Assembly (NCBI RefSeq): GCF_000340885.1
Contig: NC_020291.1
Coordinates: 3,099,001-3,163,000 of the forward strand
Length of the DNA: 64,000 nucleotides
From: Clostridium saccharoperbutylacetonicum N1-4(HMT)
Lineage (GTDB): Bacteria > Bacillota > Clostridia > Clostridiales > Clostridiaceae
Direction: 5' to 3'
Both the position numbers and the translations under genes were made by a program. Under the pieces are notes generated by a model that was given only the letters and a program-made list of their open reading frames with translations, had not been told where the DNA came from and searched no databases. Positions 23,316 to 32,384 of this stretch are shown here, in pieces (the first letter of the stretch is position 1; each line of letters starts with the position of its first letter).

Positions 23316-25154
23316 ATGCTTAAAAATAAAAAAGGGTTGCCTCAGTTTCTTACTGTGGCAGTCATAATTACAATACTAATAAACATAGTAATATACTTTG
23401 TTTCACAATCAAACTATAAACAAATTGATTATAGTGAATTCCTTACAATGGTAAATAACAAGCAAATTGAATCTGTTGAAATCGATAGTGATAGGCTTGT
23501 AATTACACCTAAAAATGAAGATAATGCTTCTGCTTTAAACAAAAAATTATATTATACAGGTAATTTAGATTATCCTCAGTTAGTAGACAAGTTATATAAT
23601 GCAGATATAAAATTTACTACACCTGTTAAGAATACTCGACTTCCAATAATTAGCTTTTTACTTTCGTGGATTTTACCTTTTGCATTATTCTATTTTCTTG
23701 GTAATTTCCTTATGAAGTCTATGGGCAATAAGCTTGGAGGAGGCGCAATGTCTTTTGGAAAAAGCAATGCCAAAGTATATGTTGAAAAGACGACAGGCGT
23801 GAGCTTTAAAGATGTAGCTGGACAGGAAGAAGCAAAGGAATCTCTTAAGGAAATTGTTGATTTTCTACACAAGCCTGAGAGGTATACAAAGATAGGAGCT
23901 AAGCTTCCTAAGGGAGCACTTCTTGTAGGGCCTCCAGGTACAGGTAAGACATTACTTGCTAAAGCAGTAGCAGGAGAAGCAAAGGTGCCTTTCTTCTCAC
24001 TTTCAGGATCAGGCTTTGTTGAAATGTTTGTAGGAGTTGGTGCTTCAAGAGTTAGAGATTTATTTTCACAAGCAGAAAAGCAAGCTCCATGTATTATTTT
24101 CATAGATGAAATTGATGCAATAGGTAAGAGTAGAGATGGGAATATAGGTGGAAATGATGAAAGAGAGCAAACATTAAATCAGCTTTTAGCTGAAATGGAT
24201 GGCTTTGATTCATCTAAAGGAGTTGTTATTCTTGCAGCAACAAATAGGCCAGAAGTTCTTGATAAGGCTCTTTTAAGACCAGGACGTTTTGATAGAAGAG
24301 TTATTGTTGATAAACCTGATTTAAAAGGAAGAGAAAATATTCTTAAGGTTCATTCAAAGAATATAATTATGGATGAAAGTGTAAAACTTAATGATATTGC
24401 TCTTGCAACAGCAGGTGCTGTCGGCGCCGATTTAGCTAATATGGTTAATGAAGCAGCTTTAAGGGCAGTAAGAATGGGAAGAGATAAGGTAAAGCAGGAA
24501 GATTTATTTGAAGCAGTTGAAACTATAATTGCAGGTAAAGAGAAAAAAGACAGAGTTATGTCAGAAAATGAAAAAAATATAGTTGCCTTCCACGAAGTTG
24601 GACATGCACTAGCTTCTGCACTTCAAAAAAAGACTCAGCCAGTGCATAAAATCACAATTGTACCAAGAACAATGGGAGCATTGGGTTATACTATGCAGAT
24701 GCCTGAGGAAGAAAAATATCTTATGACAAAAGAGGAGATATTGGAACAAATAGTAGTGCTACTTGCAGGAAGAGCAGCAGAAGACCTTGTGTTTAACGAA
24801 GTAACAACAGGTGCTTCTAATGACATTGAAAGAGCTACTAGCCTAGCAAGACAAATGGTAACTATGTATGGTATGTCAGATAAATTTGGAATGATTGGAC
24901 TTGAATCAATACAAAATAGATATCTTGATGGACGTCCAGTTAGAAATTGTTCAGATGAAATTTCTGCTGAAGTTGATCGTGAAGTCATAAATATTATAAA
25001 TAAAGCTTATGAAAAGGCAAAGGAACTTTTGAAGAGCAATATGGAAGCTTTAGGTAAAATATCATCTCATCTTATTTTTAAAGAAACAATAATGGGAGAA
25101 GAGTTTATGGAAATTTTAAATTCAGTCCAAAATAAAGAGTTAGCGAATGCTTAA
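23316..25154 (+). CDS. ftsH: ATP-dependent membrane zinc protease FtsH
   Basis: A 612-residue AAA+ protease. Two membrane segments (about residues 8-25 and 108-128) bracket an extracellular loop. The AAA domain has Walker A GPPGTGKT (about 205), Walker B IIFIDEID and the second region of homology [20 protein letters not shown]. The peptidase site HEVGH lies near residue 426, with the third zinc ligand Asp in the [11 protein letters not shown] region. FtsH forms membrane hexamers that degrade misfolded membrane proteins and regulators. The C-terminus is shorter than the growth-essential clostridial FtsH copies usually are, and the pairing with YugP suggests this is an additional, condition-specific copy. 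Confidence 0.93.
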   Translation: MLKNKKGLPQFLTVAVIITILINIVIYFVSQSNYKQIDYSEFLTMVNNKQIESVEIDSDRLVITPKNEDNASALNKKLYYTGNLDYPQLVDKLYNADIKFTTPVKNTRLPIISFLLSWILPFALFYFLGNFLMKSMGNKLGGGAMSFGKSNAKVYVEKTTGVSFKDVAGQEEAKESLKEIVDFLHKPERYTKIGAKLPKGALLVGPPGTGKTLLAKAVAGEAKVPFFSLSGSGFVEMFVGVGASRVRDLFSQAEKQAPCIIFIDEIDAIGKSRDGNIGGNDEREQTLNQLLAEMDGFDSSKGVVILAATNRPEVLDKALLRPGRFDRRVIVDKPDLKGRENILKVHSKNIIMDESVKLNDIALATAGAVGADLANMVNEAALRAVRMGRDKVKQEDLFEAVETIIAGKEKKDRVMSENEKNIVAFHEVGHALASALQKKTQPVHKITIVPRTMGALGYTMQMPEEEKYLMTKEEILEQIVVLLAGRAAEDLVFNEVTTGASNDIERATSLARQMVTMYGMSDKFGMIGLESIQNRYLDGRPVRNCSDEISAEVDREVINIINKAYEKAKELLKSNMEALGKISSHLIFKETIMGEEFMEILNSVQNKELANA

Positions 25155-25360
25155 GCTATAGATATCAATGCGCAGAATTAGACTTATGTGGTAACTTACC
25201 GAAATATGATACATTTATCTTCCGCAGGACTAGTGAAATTTTCGCTGGAAGGTTCTAAATCTGGATTACATTTATACGTAAAACTCTTAAATTGGATATA
25301 TAAAGAATTGAGCAGAAATAATTTATAATTATGCGAAAAGCTCTACTTATAAATATAATA

Positions 25361-25412
25361 GGCACTAAAACATCTATAAATTGTAGAGTTTTAGTGCTCT
25401 ATTTTTATAATT
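25361..25412. terminator. Terminator after ftsH, facing a small minus-strand gene
   Basis: GCACTAAAAC / GTTTTAGTGC stem with a 16-base loop, then CTCTATTTTTA. Bases 25155-25360 show no ORF with a ribosome site. Confidence 0.7.
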
Positions 25413-25416
25413 AGTA

Positions 25417-25575
25417 TTATCTTAATCTATCAGAGGAATTTGAAGAACTTATTACTTCTCTTTTTTTTGAACTATGTGCTTGGTCAGAGTCTTTTTTTGA
25501 ATTTGTGTCACTAGTTAATTCTGAGGGGGAATTTAATATTTTTAAACCTGGTACATCATAAGCATTACGAACCAT
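25417..25575 (-). CDS. Small hydrophilic hypothetical protein (52 aa)
   Basis: The ATG at 25575 has AAAGGAGAAC upstream at normal distance, and the frame is open for 52 codons before TAA. It begins MVRNAYDVPGLKILNSPSEL and continues as a Ser/Lys/Asp-rich, low-complexity tail (KKDSDQAHSSKKRE, SSSNSSDRLR). It has no Cys, membrane segment or signal peptide. The family is unknown to me. Convergent terminator sharing with ftsH and a clean ribosome site make it a likely real gene; the composition resembles small spore-associated or disordered proteins, which is a guess. Confidence 0.55.
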   Translation of the reverse strand: MVRNAYDVPGLKILNSPSELTSDTNSKKDSDQAHSSKKREVISSSNSSDRLR

Positions 25576-25885
25576 AACGTTGTTCTCCTTTCATTTTTCA
25601 TAATTTATTCAAACTTATTTTATCTAACAAGTATATTTTATCTTTATTTATTTCGTTTATACAGGAAGTTTATAACAATAACCTTGAAAATGATAAAAAT
25701 AAATGCCATTATAATATGTATGTAGTATTTTAATTTTGAGTGAAAATTTTTTTTACTATATACGGTACAAGAGATTTATTTAAAAACTTAAAGATTTCCA
25801 AAGGAAATCAACATTAATTGACCATTTATAATTGAAAAATATGTAGTTAGCTGAAAAATGCATGATTTAATTGGAGGTGAAAATT
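25576..25885. other. Divergent intergenic region containing repeat copy 2
   Basis: It holds the promoters of the 52-aa gene (minus) and the DUF445 pair (plus), and the palindromic 32-bp repeat at 25789-25820. No ORF is seen. Confidence 0.5.
25789..25820 (+). repeat. 32-bp intergenic repeat with perfect GATTTCC-AAA-GGAAATC palindrome, copy 2
   Basis: Here the core palindrome (25793-25809) is perfect. It lies about 75 bp upstream of the first DUF445 gene; copy 1 lies upstream of the YugP/FtsH operon at a similar distance. Confidence 0.75.
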
Positions 25886-27136
25886 TTGAATTCATATAAG
25901 GCAACAATTCTTTTAGTTATAGTAGCTATTGGATTTTTTCTTACATATCCATTTAACAACACTTTTGCAGGAGGTTTGCTAAGCAGTGTTTTTGGTGCTG
26001 CAATGATTGGTGGTTTAGCAGATTGGTTTGGAGTAAGTGCATTATTTAGAAAGCCCCTTGGAATTCCTTTTAAAACAGAAATTATTCCAAGGAATCGTGA
26101 AAAGATCTTTAATGCCTTAAGTGATATGGTGGGGGAAGAATTGCTGACCAAAGATAATATAAATGAAATGATTAATAAGAATAGCATATCAGGCTTTTTT
26201 ATTAAATATCTAAGTGAAAATAAAGACAATAAAAGCTTAAAGGAAGTAGCTTCAAAAATAGTTAGGGACATAGTATGGAAGATCAGTCCAAAAGAAACCG
26301 GTAAATTAATTGAAGGCTTAATAAAGGAAAATATTCTTAAAATAAAAATTTCTAATATAATAGCAGCAGCAATTGAGGTGTCTATAAACAAAGGATATGA
26401 CTTGAAAATTATTGATTTTATAGTTGATGAATTAATTAAGCTTACAAAAACAGAGCAAGCAGCCAAGTTAATTGTTAAATTAGTAGAAGAAACGATGAAA
26501 TCTTATGAAAAAGGAATGAAGAGGAGAAGATTTGTAAATTCAATAATATTTGATATGATTTTGCAGTTATCTCCTTATGAAATTTCCCTTCAAATTCAAA
26601 ATAAATTGATTGATTCGCTAGGAGAATTTAAAAATCCTACAAATCAAACTAGAGTTGAATTTATGATATGGATAGACCAGAAAATTAAAGAACTTAAAAG
26701 TGACTCAGCACTACAAGAAAAAATAGAAAATTGGAAGGCTCAGCAAATTAATAGTGAGTTGGATTTACATAGTAAAATTGCTAATTTCATAGAGAATATT
26801 AGAGATAAAAATTTAGAAAATTCTTCTGAAGTTGACAATTTAAATATGAAAATTGAAGAGCAGCTTAATAAACTAATAGATGAATTTAAAGTTAATATTG
26901 AATGGCAAAAGAAGCTAGATTATAAAGCTAAAGGATTATTGTTAGAGTTTGTTGATAATAATCATAGTAAAATTGGTTCTATGGTTAAAGAAAATCTAAA
27001 TAAATTTTCTAATGATATGATAGTTAACTTAATTGAAACTAAGGTGGGGAATGACTTACAAATGATTAGGATCAATGGTTCCGTCGTTGGAGGCCTTGTT
27101 GGTATGATGACCTTTCTTTTGACCTTTTGGATTTAG
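25886..27136 (+). CDS. DUF445 family membrane protein (first of tandem pair)
   Basis: A 416-residue protein. An N-terminal membrane helix, then a second hydrophobic segment with GAAMIGGLADWFGVSALFRKP and GIPFKTEIIPRNREKI, the DUF445 (YheB/YjiN) signature. A long charged helical region of about 300 residues, probably coiled coil, is followed by the conserved end VGNDLQMIRINGSVVGGLVG and a final membrane helix. The TTG start at 25886 is fixed by GGAGG 8 bp upstream. The stop is followed 15 bp later by the paralogous gene's start. DUF445 has no established biochemical function; membrane anchoring at both ends suggests a bridging structure. Confidence 0.85.
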   Translation: MNSYKATILLVIVAIGFFLTYPFNNTFAGGLLSSVFGAAMIGGLADWFGVSALFRKPLGIPFKTEIIPRNREKIFNALSDMVGEELLTKDNINEMINKNSISGFFIKYLSENKDNKSLKEVASKIVRDIVWKISPKETGKLIEGLIKENILKIKISNIIAAAIEVSINKGYDLKIIDFIVDELIKLTKTEQAAKLIVKLVEETMKSYEKGMKRRRFVNSIIFDMILQLSPYEISLQIQNKLIDSLGEFKNPTNQTRVEFMIWIDQKIKELKSDSALQEKIENWKAQQINSELDLHSKIANFIENIRDKNLENSSEVDNLNMKIEEQLNKLIDEFKVNIEWQKKLDYKAKGLLLEFVDNNHSKIGSMVKENLNKFSNDMIVNLIETKVGNDLQMIRINGSVVGGLVGMMTFLLTFWI

Positions 27137-27151
27137 TTGAGGTGTAAATAT

Positions 27152-28507
27152 ATGAAAAATAAAAAATTAGCAAATAAAATATTAGTGTTTCTATTTCTTG
27201 GATTTGGCATAATTACACTTTTTAGAATATTTATTTTGGATAATTTTAATGTAAGAATGTTAAGTTTTACAATTGAGGCTGCTTTAGTTGGTGGGATTGC
27301 AGATTGGTTTGCAGTAACTGCTTTATTTAATAAACCCCTTGGTTTTCCATGGCATACAGCAATTATACCTAAAAATAGAGATAAAGTAATAGAATCGGTC
27401 TCAGTTATGGTAGAAAGTGAATTATTAAGTCCTAAATTTCTTGAAGGCAAAATAAATGAAATTCATATAATAGATTTATTAATAGCCTACATAGATAAAC
27501 ATGATACGAAAAAGAGCATTGCTAAATTGATAGCAAAATATGGTCAAGAAGCTATAGGCAAAATTAATAGTAATGAAATAGCAGGTTATATAGAAGCGTT
27601 TTTAAAAAATAAAATTAAAAGTACTAAGATATCTCTAAAGTTAAAAATGTTGGTTGACTGGGCAATAAAAAATGGTGAATATGATAATTTTTTAGAAAAA
27701 ATCATAGATGAATTAATTGTCTTTATAAAGAAAGATAGTACAAGAGAAGAAATATATAATATACTTAATGACGTTGTTCAAAAAAGAAAAAGTGAAACTA
27801 ACGGCTTAAAGCAAATGCTATTAGAATTATCCTTAGATATTGCACAAGGAACTAATAGCTTAAACTTAAAGGATGCAGCTATTTCTATACAGGAAACTTT
27901 ACTTCAAATACTAATAAATATGAAAGATAAAAATGATCCAATGTACATAAGATTAGATGAGATGCTTAAGGAAAATATAAAAAAAATGGAAACAGACCTT
28001 GTAATAATTAATTCAGTAGAAAATTGGAAAGAAGAAATAATAAGTAAAATCCAATTGAAGGAGGAACTTCAAAAGCTAATTGATGGAACTATTAAAATTA
28101 CTGCTAACCTTCCAGCTGAATTAGAGAGTCATAATACAGAATGGAGTACATCAAGTAATGTTAAAATAATTAAGTGGCTTTTAATTCAAGTAAACCGGTA
28201 TTGGTTAAACTTTAAACAAGATGAAAAAATTAAAAAATGGTTGGAAGCATATATTAAAGAAAATATTATGAAGGTATTAAATGCAGAACATCATTTGGTA
28301 GGAACTATGGTAAAGGAAACTTTAAACACCTTTACAAATGAGGCTCTTAATGAATTTATTGAAAGTAAGGCTGGAAATGACTTACATTGGATTCGCATAA
28401 ATGGTTCAATAGTAGGTGCGGTAGTTGGTGTGATATTATATTTATTTGTAAATTTATTTTACGGGCCAGTTGTTGCTCCAATTATTAGAGGTTGGTTTTC
28501 TATGTGA
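27152..28507 (+). CDS. DUF445 family membrane protein (second of tandem pair)
   Basis: A 451-residue paralogue of the preceding protein. Shared features are EAALVGGIADWFAVTALFNKP, PWHTAIIPKNRDKV and the near-identical end AGNDLHWIRINGSIVGAVVG, followed by a C-terminal membrane helix. The central 330 residues are helical and charged and much less conserved than the ends. I use ATG 27152 because GAGGTG sits 7 bp upstream; the TTG at 27137 overlaps it. The arrangement of two unequal DUF445 proteins translated from one message suggests a hetero-complex, which is inference. A terminator follows at 28624. Confidence 0.85.
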   Translation: MKNKKLANKILVFLFLGFGIITLFRIFILDNFNVRMLSFTIEAALVGGIADWFAVTALFNKPLGFPWHTAIIPKNRDKVIESVSVMVESELLSPKFLEGKINEIHIIDLLIAYIDKHDTKKSIAKLIAKYGQEAIGKINSNEIAGYIEAFLKNKIKSTKISLKLKMLVDWAIKNGEYDNFLEKIIDELIVFIKKDSTREEIYNILNDVVQKRKSETNGLKQMLLELSLDIAQGTNSLNLKDAAISIQETLLQILINMKDKNDPMYIRLDEMLKENIKKMETDLVIINSVENWKEEIISKIQLKEELQKLIDGTIKITANLPAELESHNTEWSTSSNVKIIKWLLIQVNRYWLNFKQDEKIKKWLEAYIKENIMKVLNAEHHLVGTMVKETLNTFTNEALNEFIESKAGNDLHWIRINGSIVGAVVGVILYLFVNLFYGPVVAPIIRGWFSM

Positions 28508-28623
28508 AATGTAATTTACTGTTCATAAGTACTAGAATTAAAGAATTTTAGAATATAAGTTCTAAAGAATTTAAGAATTTGCTTGAATAATGCGGGTTAG
28601 AAAGATTTGTGTTATGTTATTAT

Positions 28624-28663
28624 AAAAGGAATACTTAAAAATTGTTTTGAGTATTCCTTTTGA
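28624..28663. terminator. Terminator between the DUF445 operon and the convergent hook-IN gene
   Basis: AAAAGGAATACT / AGTATTCCTTTT stem with a 13-base loop and flanking A/T runs. Confidence 0.82.
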
Positions 28664-28679
28664 TCTTTATAAGAGTTAA

Positions 28680-30509
28680 TTATATTAACAATTTAAGTGT
28701 TGAATTTTTATTTATTGAATTGCTTTGATATTTGATACTTTTACTACAATTATTAAATAATCCATTCTTGATTTCTTTAAATAAGCCTGTAAAATGTTCT
28801 TTGTTCTTATTGAGCGAGAAATTAAAGTCACTATGCGATATTTGAGATGTGTTTGTTAATAGTGAATTTAATTTTTTATCAATTTCCTTATTTTTAGTTT
28901 TATAGTATTTTTGTTCGGTTTCTAATTTTTCTATTTGTTTATCTATTGAATTTGATAATTCTTTTAGAGTTGAATTACTTAATTTTAAGGTTTTTGAAGA
29001 CATATCTTTAATATTAAGTTCGTATTGTTCTGATGAATTGTTGCCTATCGTTACATTTAAATCTGTAGTTGAAGCATGTTCATAGGTAACACCAGTAATA
29101 GTTACACCATGTTGTATATCTGCTCCAGCTTTACTGAATTCAATAGTTAACCCTTTTGAATTTCCTTCTTTTGTTATTGTTACAGTATTGCCTTTAACAA
29201 CAAAGTCACCTTCTTTAGATGCTTGTCCGTCTATCATAAAGCCTTCCCCTGGGACTATAGATAAGTCGCTTCCATGGAGAATTATATCATGTAACTTGCC
29301 GGCTTGAGGTCCTTCAGGATTTATTCCATCTTTAAATTTTATACTTAATGTGCTATTTGGACCAGCATCTCCTAAAGCAGTAAGTTTTATATTTGTATCT
29401 TTAACACCAGCAGAATCTTGTAATTCAGCGGTAACACCAAATTTTTCTTTGTTGGTATTAATATAGTCTGCTAACTTTGACATAGAATAGTTATCAGAAA
29501 TCTTAATTTCTTGATCATTAATAACTAAAGTTCCGCCAGCAGAAACAGTACCAGTATTTCCCCTTAAAGTGTAAGTTGCTGGTTTTGCTAATTCTGTTAC
29601 TCCACTACTCATTACAGTTTTACCATAAACTACAGCATCATCTAATTTGCCAGCATGAGGTCCTTCAGGGTGTATTCCATTTTTATATTCTACAGTTAAT
29701 TTACTATATTCACCTGGTTCCCCTAAAGCTGTAAGCTTTAAATTTGTATCTTTAACACCAGCAGAATCTTGCAATTCAGCAGTAACACCAAATTTATCTT
29801 TATTGGTATTAATATAGTCTGCTAATTTTGTAATAGGGAAGTTATCAGTAATTTTTATTTCTTGATCATTAATAACTAAAGTTCCACCAACTGATACTGT
29901 ACCAGTATTTCCTCTTATGGTATAAGTAGCAGCTTCACTTGATTGTATACCACTGCCACCACTAAAGGCTACATTTGGTGCTATAACAGAGTTGTTTGGA
30001 GAGGATACTGATTTTATTACAGTGTCAGCACCTTCGCCTTCTAAGGTATACTTCATTTTGATGATATTATCAGTTATATTTGTATTGCTGGTTACGGCGG
30101 CAGATTTATTATTTTTAACTATATTTGCTATTTCAGATTGATTTGTATCAGAAAGTTTATCAATATGATCAGCAAGTTTGGATAAAGTATCTTTATCCAT
30201 ATAGTCTCTAACATTTGTATCTGCAGGTATTTTGTTTATTAGTTTTTTTATTTTCTTCAAGTCATCAATAATTTTTGTTGCAGTATCATTAGATTTTTGC
30301 ACAATTGACTTTGCCTCAAGAGCATTATCAATTTTTCTGAATAACTCTTCATTTTTTAGGCGATTTTTCTTGTCTGGAGAAAAATCAATACTTGTTTTCA
30401 TATGATGGGAACTTTTATTTACCTTGGAAGAATTTTTGAAATTAATATTTGAAGCTTGTACTGAAGAAAGTACAGAATTTCTAAATATTAAATTGCTAGA
30501 TATTTTCAT
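28680..30509 (-). CDS. Large orphan protein with two flagellin hook-IN-like repeats
   Basis: A 609-residue protein lacking a signal peptide. Residues 1-45 resemble the amphipathic N-terminus of flagellar axial proteins (MKISSNLIFRNSVLSSVQAS). Residues 50-150 are helical. Residues 194-296 and 311-413 are tandem copies, period 117 residues, each reading like the flagellin hook IN motif (GGTLVINDQEIKI, KLADYINTNK, FGVTAELQDSAG, LKLTALG). A beta-rich stretch follows to 500, then a coiled-coil helix (515-550) and a basic, Asn-rich tail. The motif is known from flagellins and FliD. Here it stands alone without any flagellar gene nearby. It could be a filament- or surface-forming protein exported by the flagellar system; that is inference. 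Confidence 0.68.
   Translation of the reverse strand: MKISSNLIFRNSVLSSVQASNINFKNSSKVNKSSHHMKTSIDFSPDKKNRLKNEELFRKIDNALEAKSIVQKSNDTATKIIDDLKKIKKLINKIPADTNVRDYMDKDTLSKLADHIDKLSDTNQSEIANIVKNNKSAAVTSNTNITDNIIKMKYTLEGEGADTVIKSVSSPNNSVIAPNVAFSGGSGIQSSEAATYTIRGNTGTVSVGGTLVINDQEIKITDNFPITKLADYINTNKDKFGVTAELQDSAGVKDTNLKLTALGEPGEYSKLTVEYKNGIHPEGPHAGKLDDAVVYGKTVMSSGVTELAKPATYTLRGNTGTVSAGGTLVINDQEIKISDNYSMSKLADYINTNKEKFGVTAELQDSAGVKDTNIKLTALGDAGPNSTLSIKFKDGINPEGPQAGKLHDIILHGSDLSIVPGEGFMIDGQASKEGDFVVKGNTVTITKEGNSKGLTIEFSKAGADIQHGVTITGVTYEHASTTDLNVTIGNNSSEQYELNIKDMSSKTLKLSNSTLKELSNSIDKQIEKLETEQKYYKTKNKEIDKKLNSLLTNTSQISHSDFNFSLNKNKEHFTGLFKEIKNGLFNNCSKSIKYQSNSINKNSTLKLLI
29271..29579 (-). repeat. Tandem coding repeat, unit 2 (hook-IN domain)
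   Basis: It encodes residues 311-413 of the hook-IN protein. DNA identity to unit 1 is obvious over the ATTAATAACTAAAGTTCC block on the plus strand, so duplication is fairly recent. Confidence 0.85.
29622..29930 (-). repeat. Tandem coding repeat, unit 1 (hook-IN domain)
   Basis: It encodes residues 194-296; the period to unit 2 is 351 bp, an exact multiple of three. Confidence 0.85.
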
Positions 30510-30989
30510 TTTATTTCACTCCTTTCTTAATAGACAAATGATAGTATGACTTTTTTACTATATTTACCTCAGAATTATTTTCAATTTATTTATCGGAAGA
30601 AAAATTAACCACTTAAGATATAAAAAGTTAAAATACAACAAAAAATATAAATATAACTCAAAAAAATACAAAATTCGAATTCGATGTATTACGAATTTTA
30701 GAGATAAAATTACTTATATTAAATGAGTAAAAAGAATGTTTTTAGCTGAGTCGTAAAGAGAAATTAATTAGTATAATATTAGGATAAAGATTTGGTCTGT
30801 ATAAAACATTAGCTTTAGCTTAATACCATAAAATGTTAGACTGATAACATATTAATTTAAAAAATATTGGAGGTACTGATTTATGACAGTAGATATTTTT
30901 AATGCATAGCAGAGGCTGTTGCATTATTATAACAATGTGATGAAATAGCCTTTGCAAATCCTAAACCATGAAGAAATAGGAGGAGCAAA
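30510..30989. other. Divergent intergenic region with leader ORF and hairpin
   Basis: The first 350 bp are AT-rich with no ORF. At 30883-30909 an ATG with GGAGGTACTGATTT upstream encodes eight residues (MTVDIFNA). Its stop codon falls at the first base pairs of a 15-bp stem, 30909-30923 with 30941-30955 (wobble-containing, one mismatch). There is no T run, so it is not a terminator. The DUF1062 gene starts 35 bp later. Confidence 0.5.
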
Positions 30990-31610
30990 ATGAGCTATTT
31001 AAAAAAATACGAATGGGAATTAATTCCTAAAAATTTACCATTAGTTAAAAGAAATTGTCCTAAGTGTAATGAAAAAGCACATTATATTAATAGTGAAAAA
31101 TTCAGAGTAAATGCAAATAAAAATAATATTGATATTTGGTTAATTTATCAATGCAAAAAATGCAAATCCACTTTTAATATGCCAATATATGAAAGAACAA
31201 AACCAAGTGATATTAACAAAGATGATTATGAAAAATTTCTTTCTAATGACAAGATGTTAGTTAGAGAATATGCTTTTAATTTAAGTATATATAATAAAAA
31301 TAAAGCTGAAATTTTTTTAGAAGATGTAGGATATGAGGTTATTCAAAAAGAATTAAAAGCCCATAGTGTAAATAAAAACGAGTTAATCATTGAGATTGTT
31401 TGTAAATATCCAATAGAATTAAGATTGGACAGGCTTTTAAGCGATAGACTTGGAGTATCAAGGAGCCAAATTAAAAAAATGCATGAAAAAGAAATGATAT
31501 TCATTAAAGATGATAAAAATTCATTAAATACAAAAGTAAAAAATGAAATGGAGATACATATTGTTAGGTCTCCAGAGAATAAAGATATGCTGCAAGCAAT
31601 AGTAGTATAG
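30990..31610 (+). CDS. DUF1062 family protein with zinc ribbon and S4-like C-terminus
   Basis: A 206-residue cytoplasmic protein. Residues 22-55 carry CPKCNEKAH...CKKCKSTF, a two-CxxC zinc ribbon. The C-terminal 60 residues, with RLDRLLSDRLGVSRSQIKKM and KNEMEIHI, resemble a short S4-type RNA-binding domain. The layout matches DUF1062. Zinc ribbon plus S4-like fold suggests RNA or ribosome binding, but the family has no proven role. AGGAGGAG precedes the ATG. The short leader ORF and hairpin at 30883-30955 lie directly upstream. Confidence 0.82.
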   Translation: MSYLKKYEWELIPKNLPLVKRNCPKCNEKAHYINSEKFRVNANKNNIDIWLIYQCKKCKSTFNMPIYERTKPSDINKDDYEKFLSNDKMLVREYAFNLSIYNKNKAEIFLEDVGYEVIQKELKAHSVNKNELIIEIVCKYPIELRLDRLLSDRLGVSRSQIKKMHEKEMIFIKDDKNSLNTKVKNEMEIHIVRSPENKDMLQAIVV

Positions 31611-31652
31611 GTCATTCAATAAATTTAAAGTACGAATTATTTATTGTAAAGA

Positions 31653-31705
31653 ACATTCTAAAAAATACAAAATCTATGATTTTGTATTTTTTAGAATGTC
31701 ATTTT
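31653..31705. terminator. Bidirectional terminator reaching into the DUF5662 coding end
   Basis: Perfect 21-bp inverted repeat, 31653-31673 with 31679-31699. One arm encodes the last residues of the minus-strand DUF5662 gene, so terminator and reading frame are merged. Confidence 0.9.
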
Positions 31706-32213
31706 TTATATAAGTAAAAGTTTTATCTTCACCTTCATTTGCAAGCTTATTAAGTAAAGTTTCTAAAAGTTTACGAACATCATTATGTAAGACGTAATAA
31801 TGCTTCCTATTTTCATAATAATCTAATGAGCTTTTATCTGTGTAATTTTCTTTTAAATAATTTTTTGAAGCACAAACTCTATCTATAAACATTTCAACAA
31901 CATAATTAATAGGCATTTTCATTCCCATTAAGCCATCAGCTTCGTTTGAACCATAATCTATCCAATATTCAAAATGGTGTCTATTTCGTCCCTTATGATG
32001 TAACCATGCAGAAGAATAACCTTCAACAGTTTTTTGGACTCCATTAGGACTAACATATCCACGATAATATTTTATCCCAGCTGAAAATTCTATAAATGAA
32101 TATTTAGAAAGATCATGAAGTAACCCTTGTTTATATAAACCTACCTTAAAACAATATTTCATAACTAATAGTTTATGATACGTTATAGTCTTAAAATGAT
32201 TAATAATATTCAT
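31674..32213 (-). CDS. DUF5662 family protein
   Basis: A 179-residue soluble protein. It contains HDLSKYSFIEFSAGIKYY near residues 33-50, then WLHHKGRNRHHFEYW near 70-85, a His/Asp-rich arrangement like a degenerate HD-domain metal site. The length and motifs fit DUF5662, a common Firmicute family of unknown activity. ATG start behind AATAGGAGA. Its last codons form one arm of a strong terminator. It faces the DUF1062 gene convergently; divergent from the broken GNAT gene. Confidence 0.8.
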   Translation of the reverse strand: MNIINHFKTITYHKLLVMKYCFKVGLYKQGLLHDLSKYSFIEFSAGIKYYRGYVSPNGVQKTVEGYSSAWLHHKGRNRHHFEYWIDYGSNEADGLMGMKMPINYVVEMFIDRVCASKNYLKENYTDKSSLDYYENRKHYYVLHNDVRKLLETLLNKLANEGEDKTFTYIKNDILKNTKS

Positions 32214-32384
32214 AATTTCTCCTATTTTTTAAAATTATCATTATCTAACGAGTACAAGCTAATATTATTATATATTTTTTCAATTTAAATATAAAGAGGA
32301 AAAGAGACTAGCATATTATTGATATGTGTTATAATAGAAAATAAAGTAAAAAGATACAGATGTTTGTAAGGAGCGATGGAACAA

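Noticed and set aside
25867..26466. 199-codon minus-strand ORF opposite the first DUF445 gene
   Set aside because: Hydrophobic shadow of a conserved protein; the paralogue has a similar shadow, as expected from shared codons.
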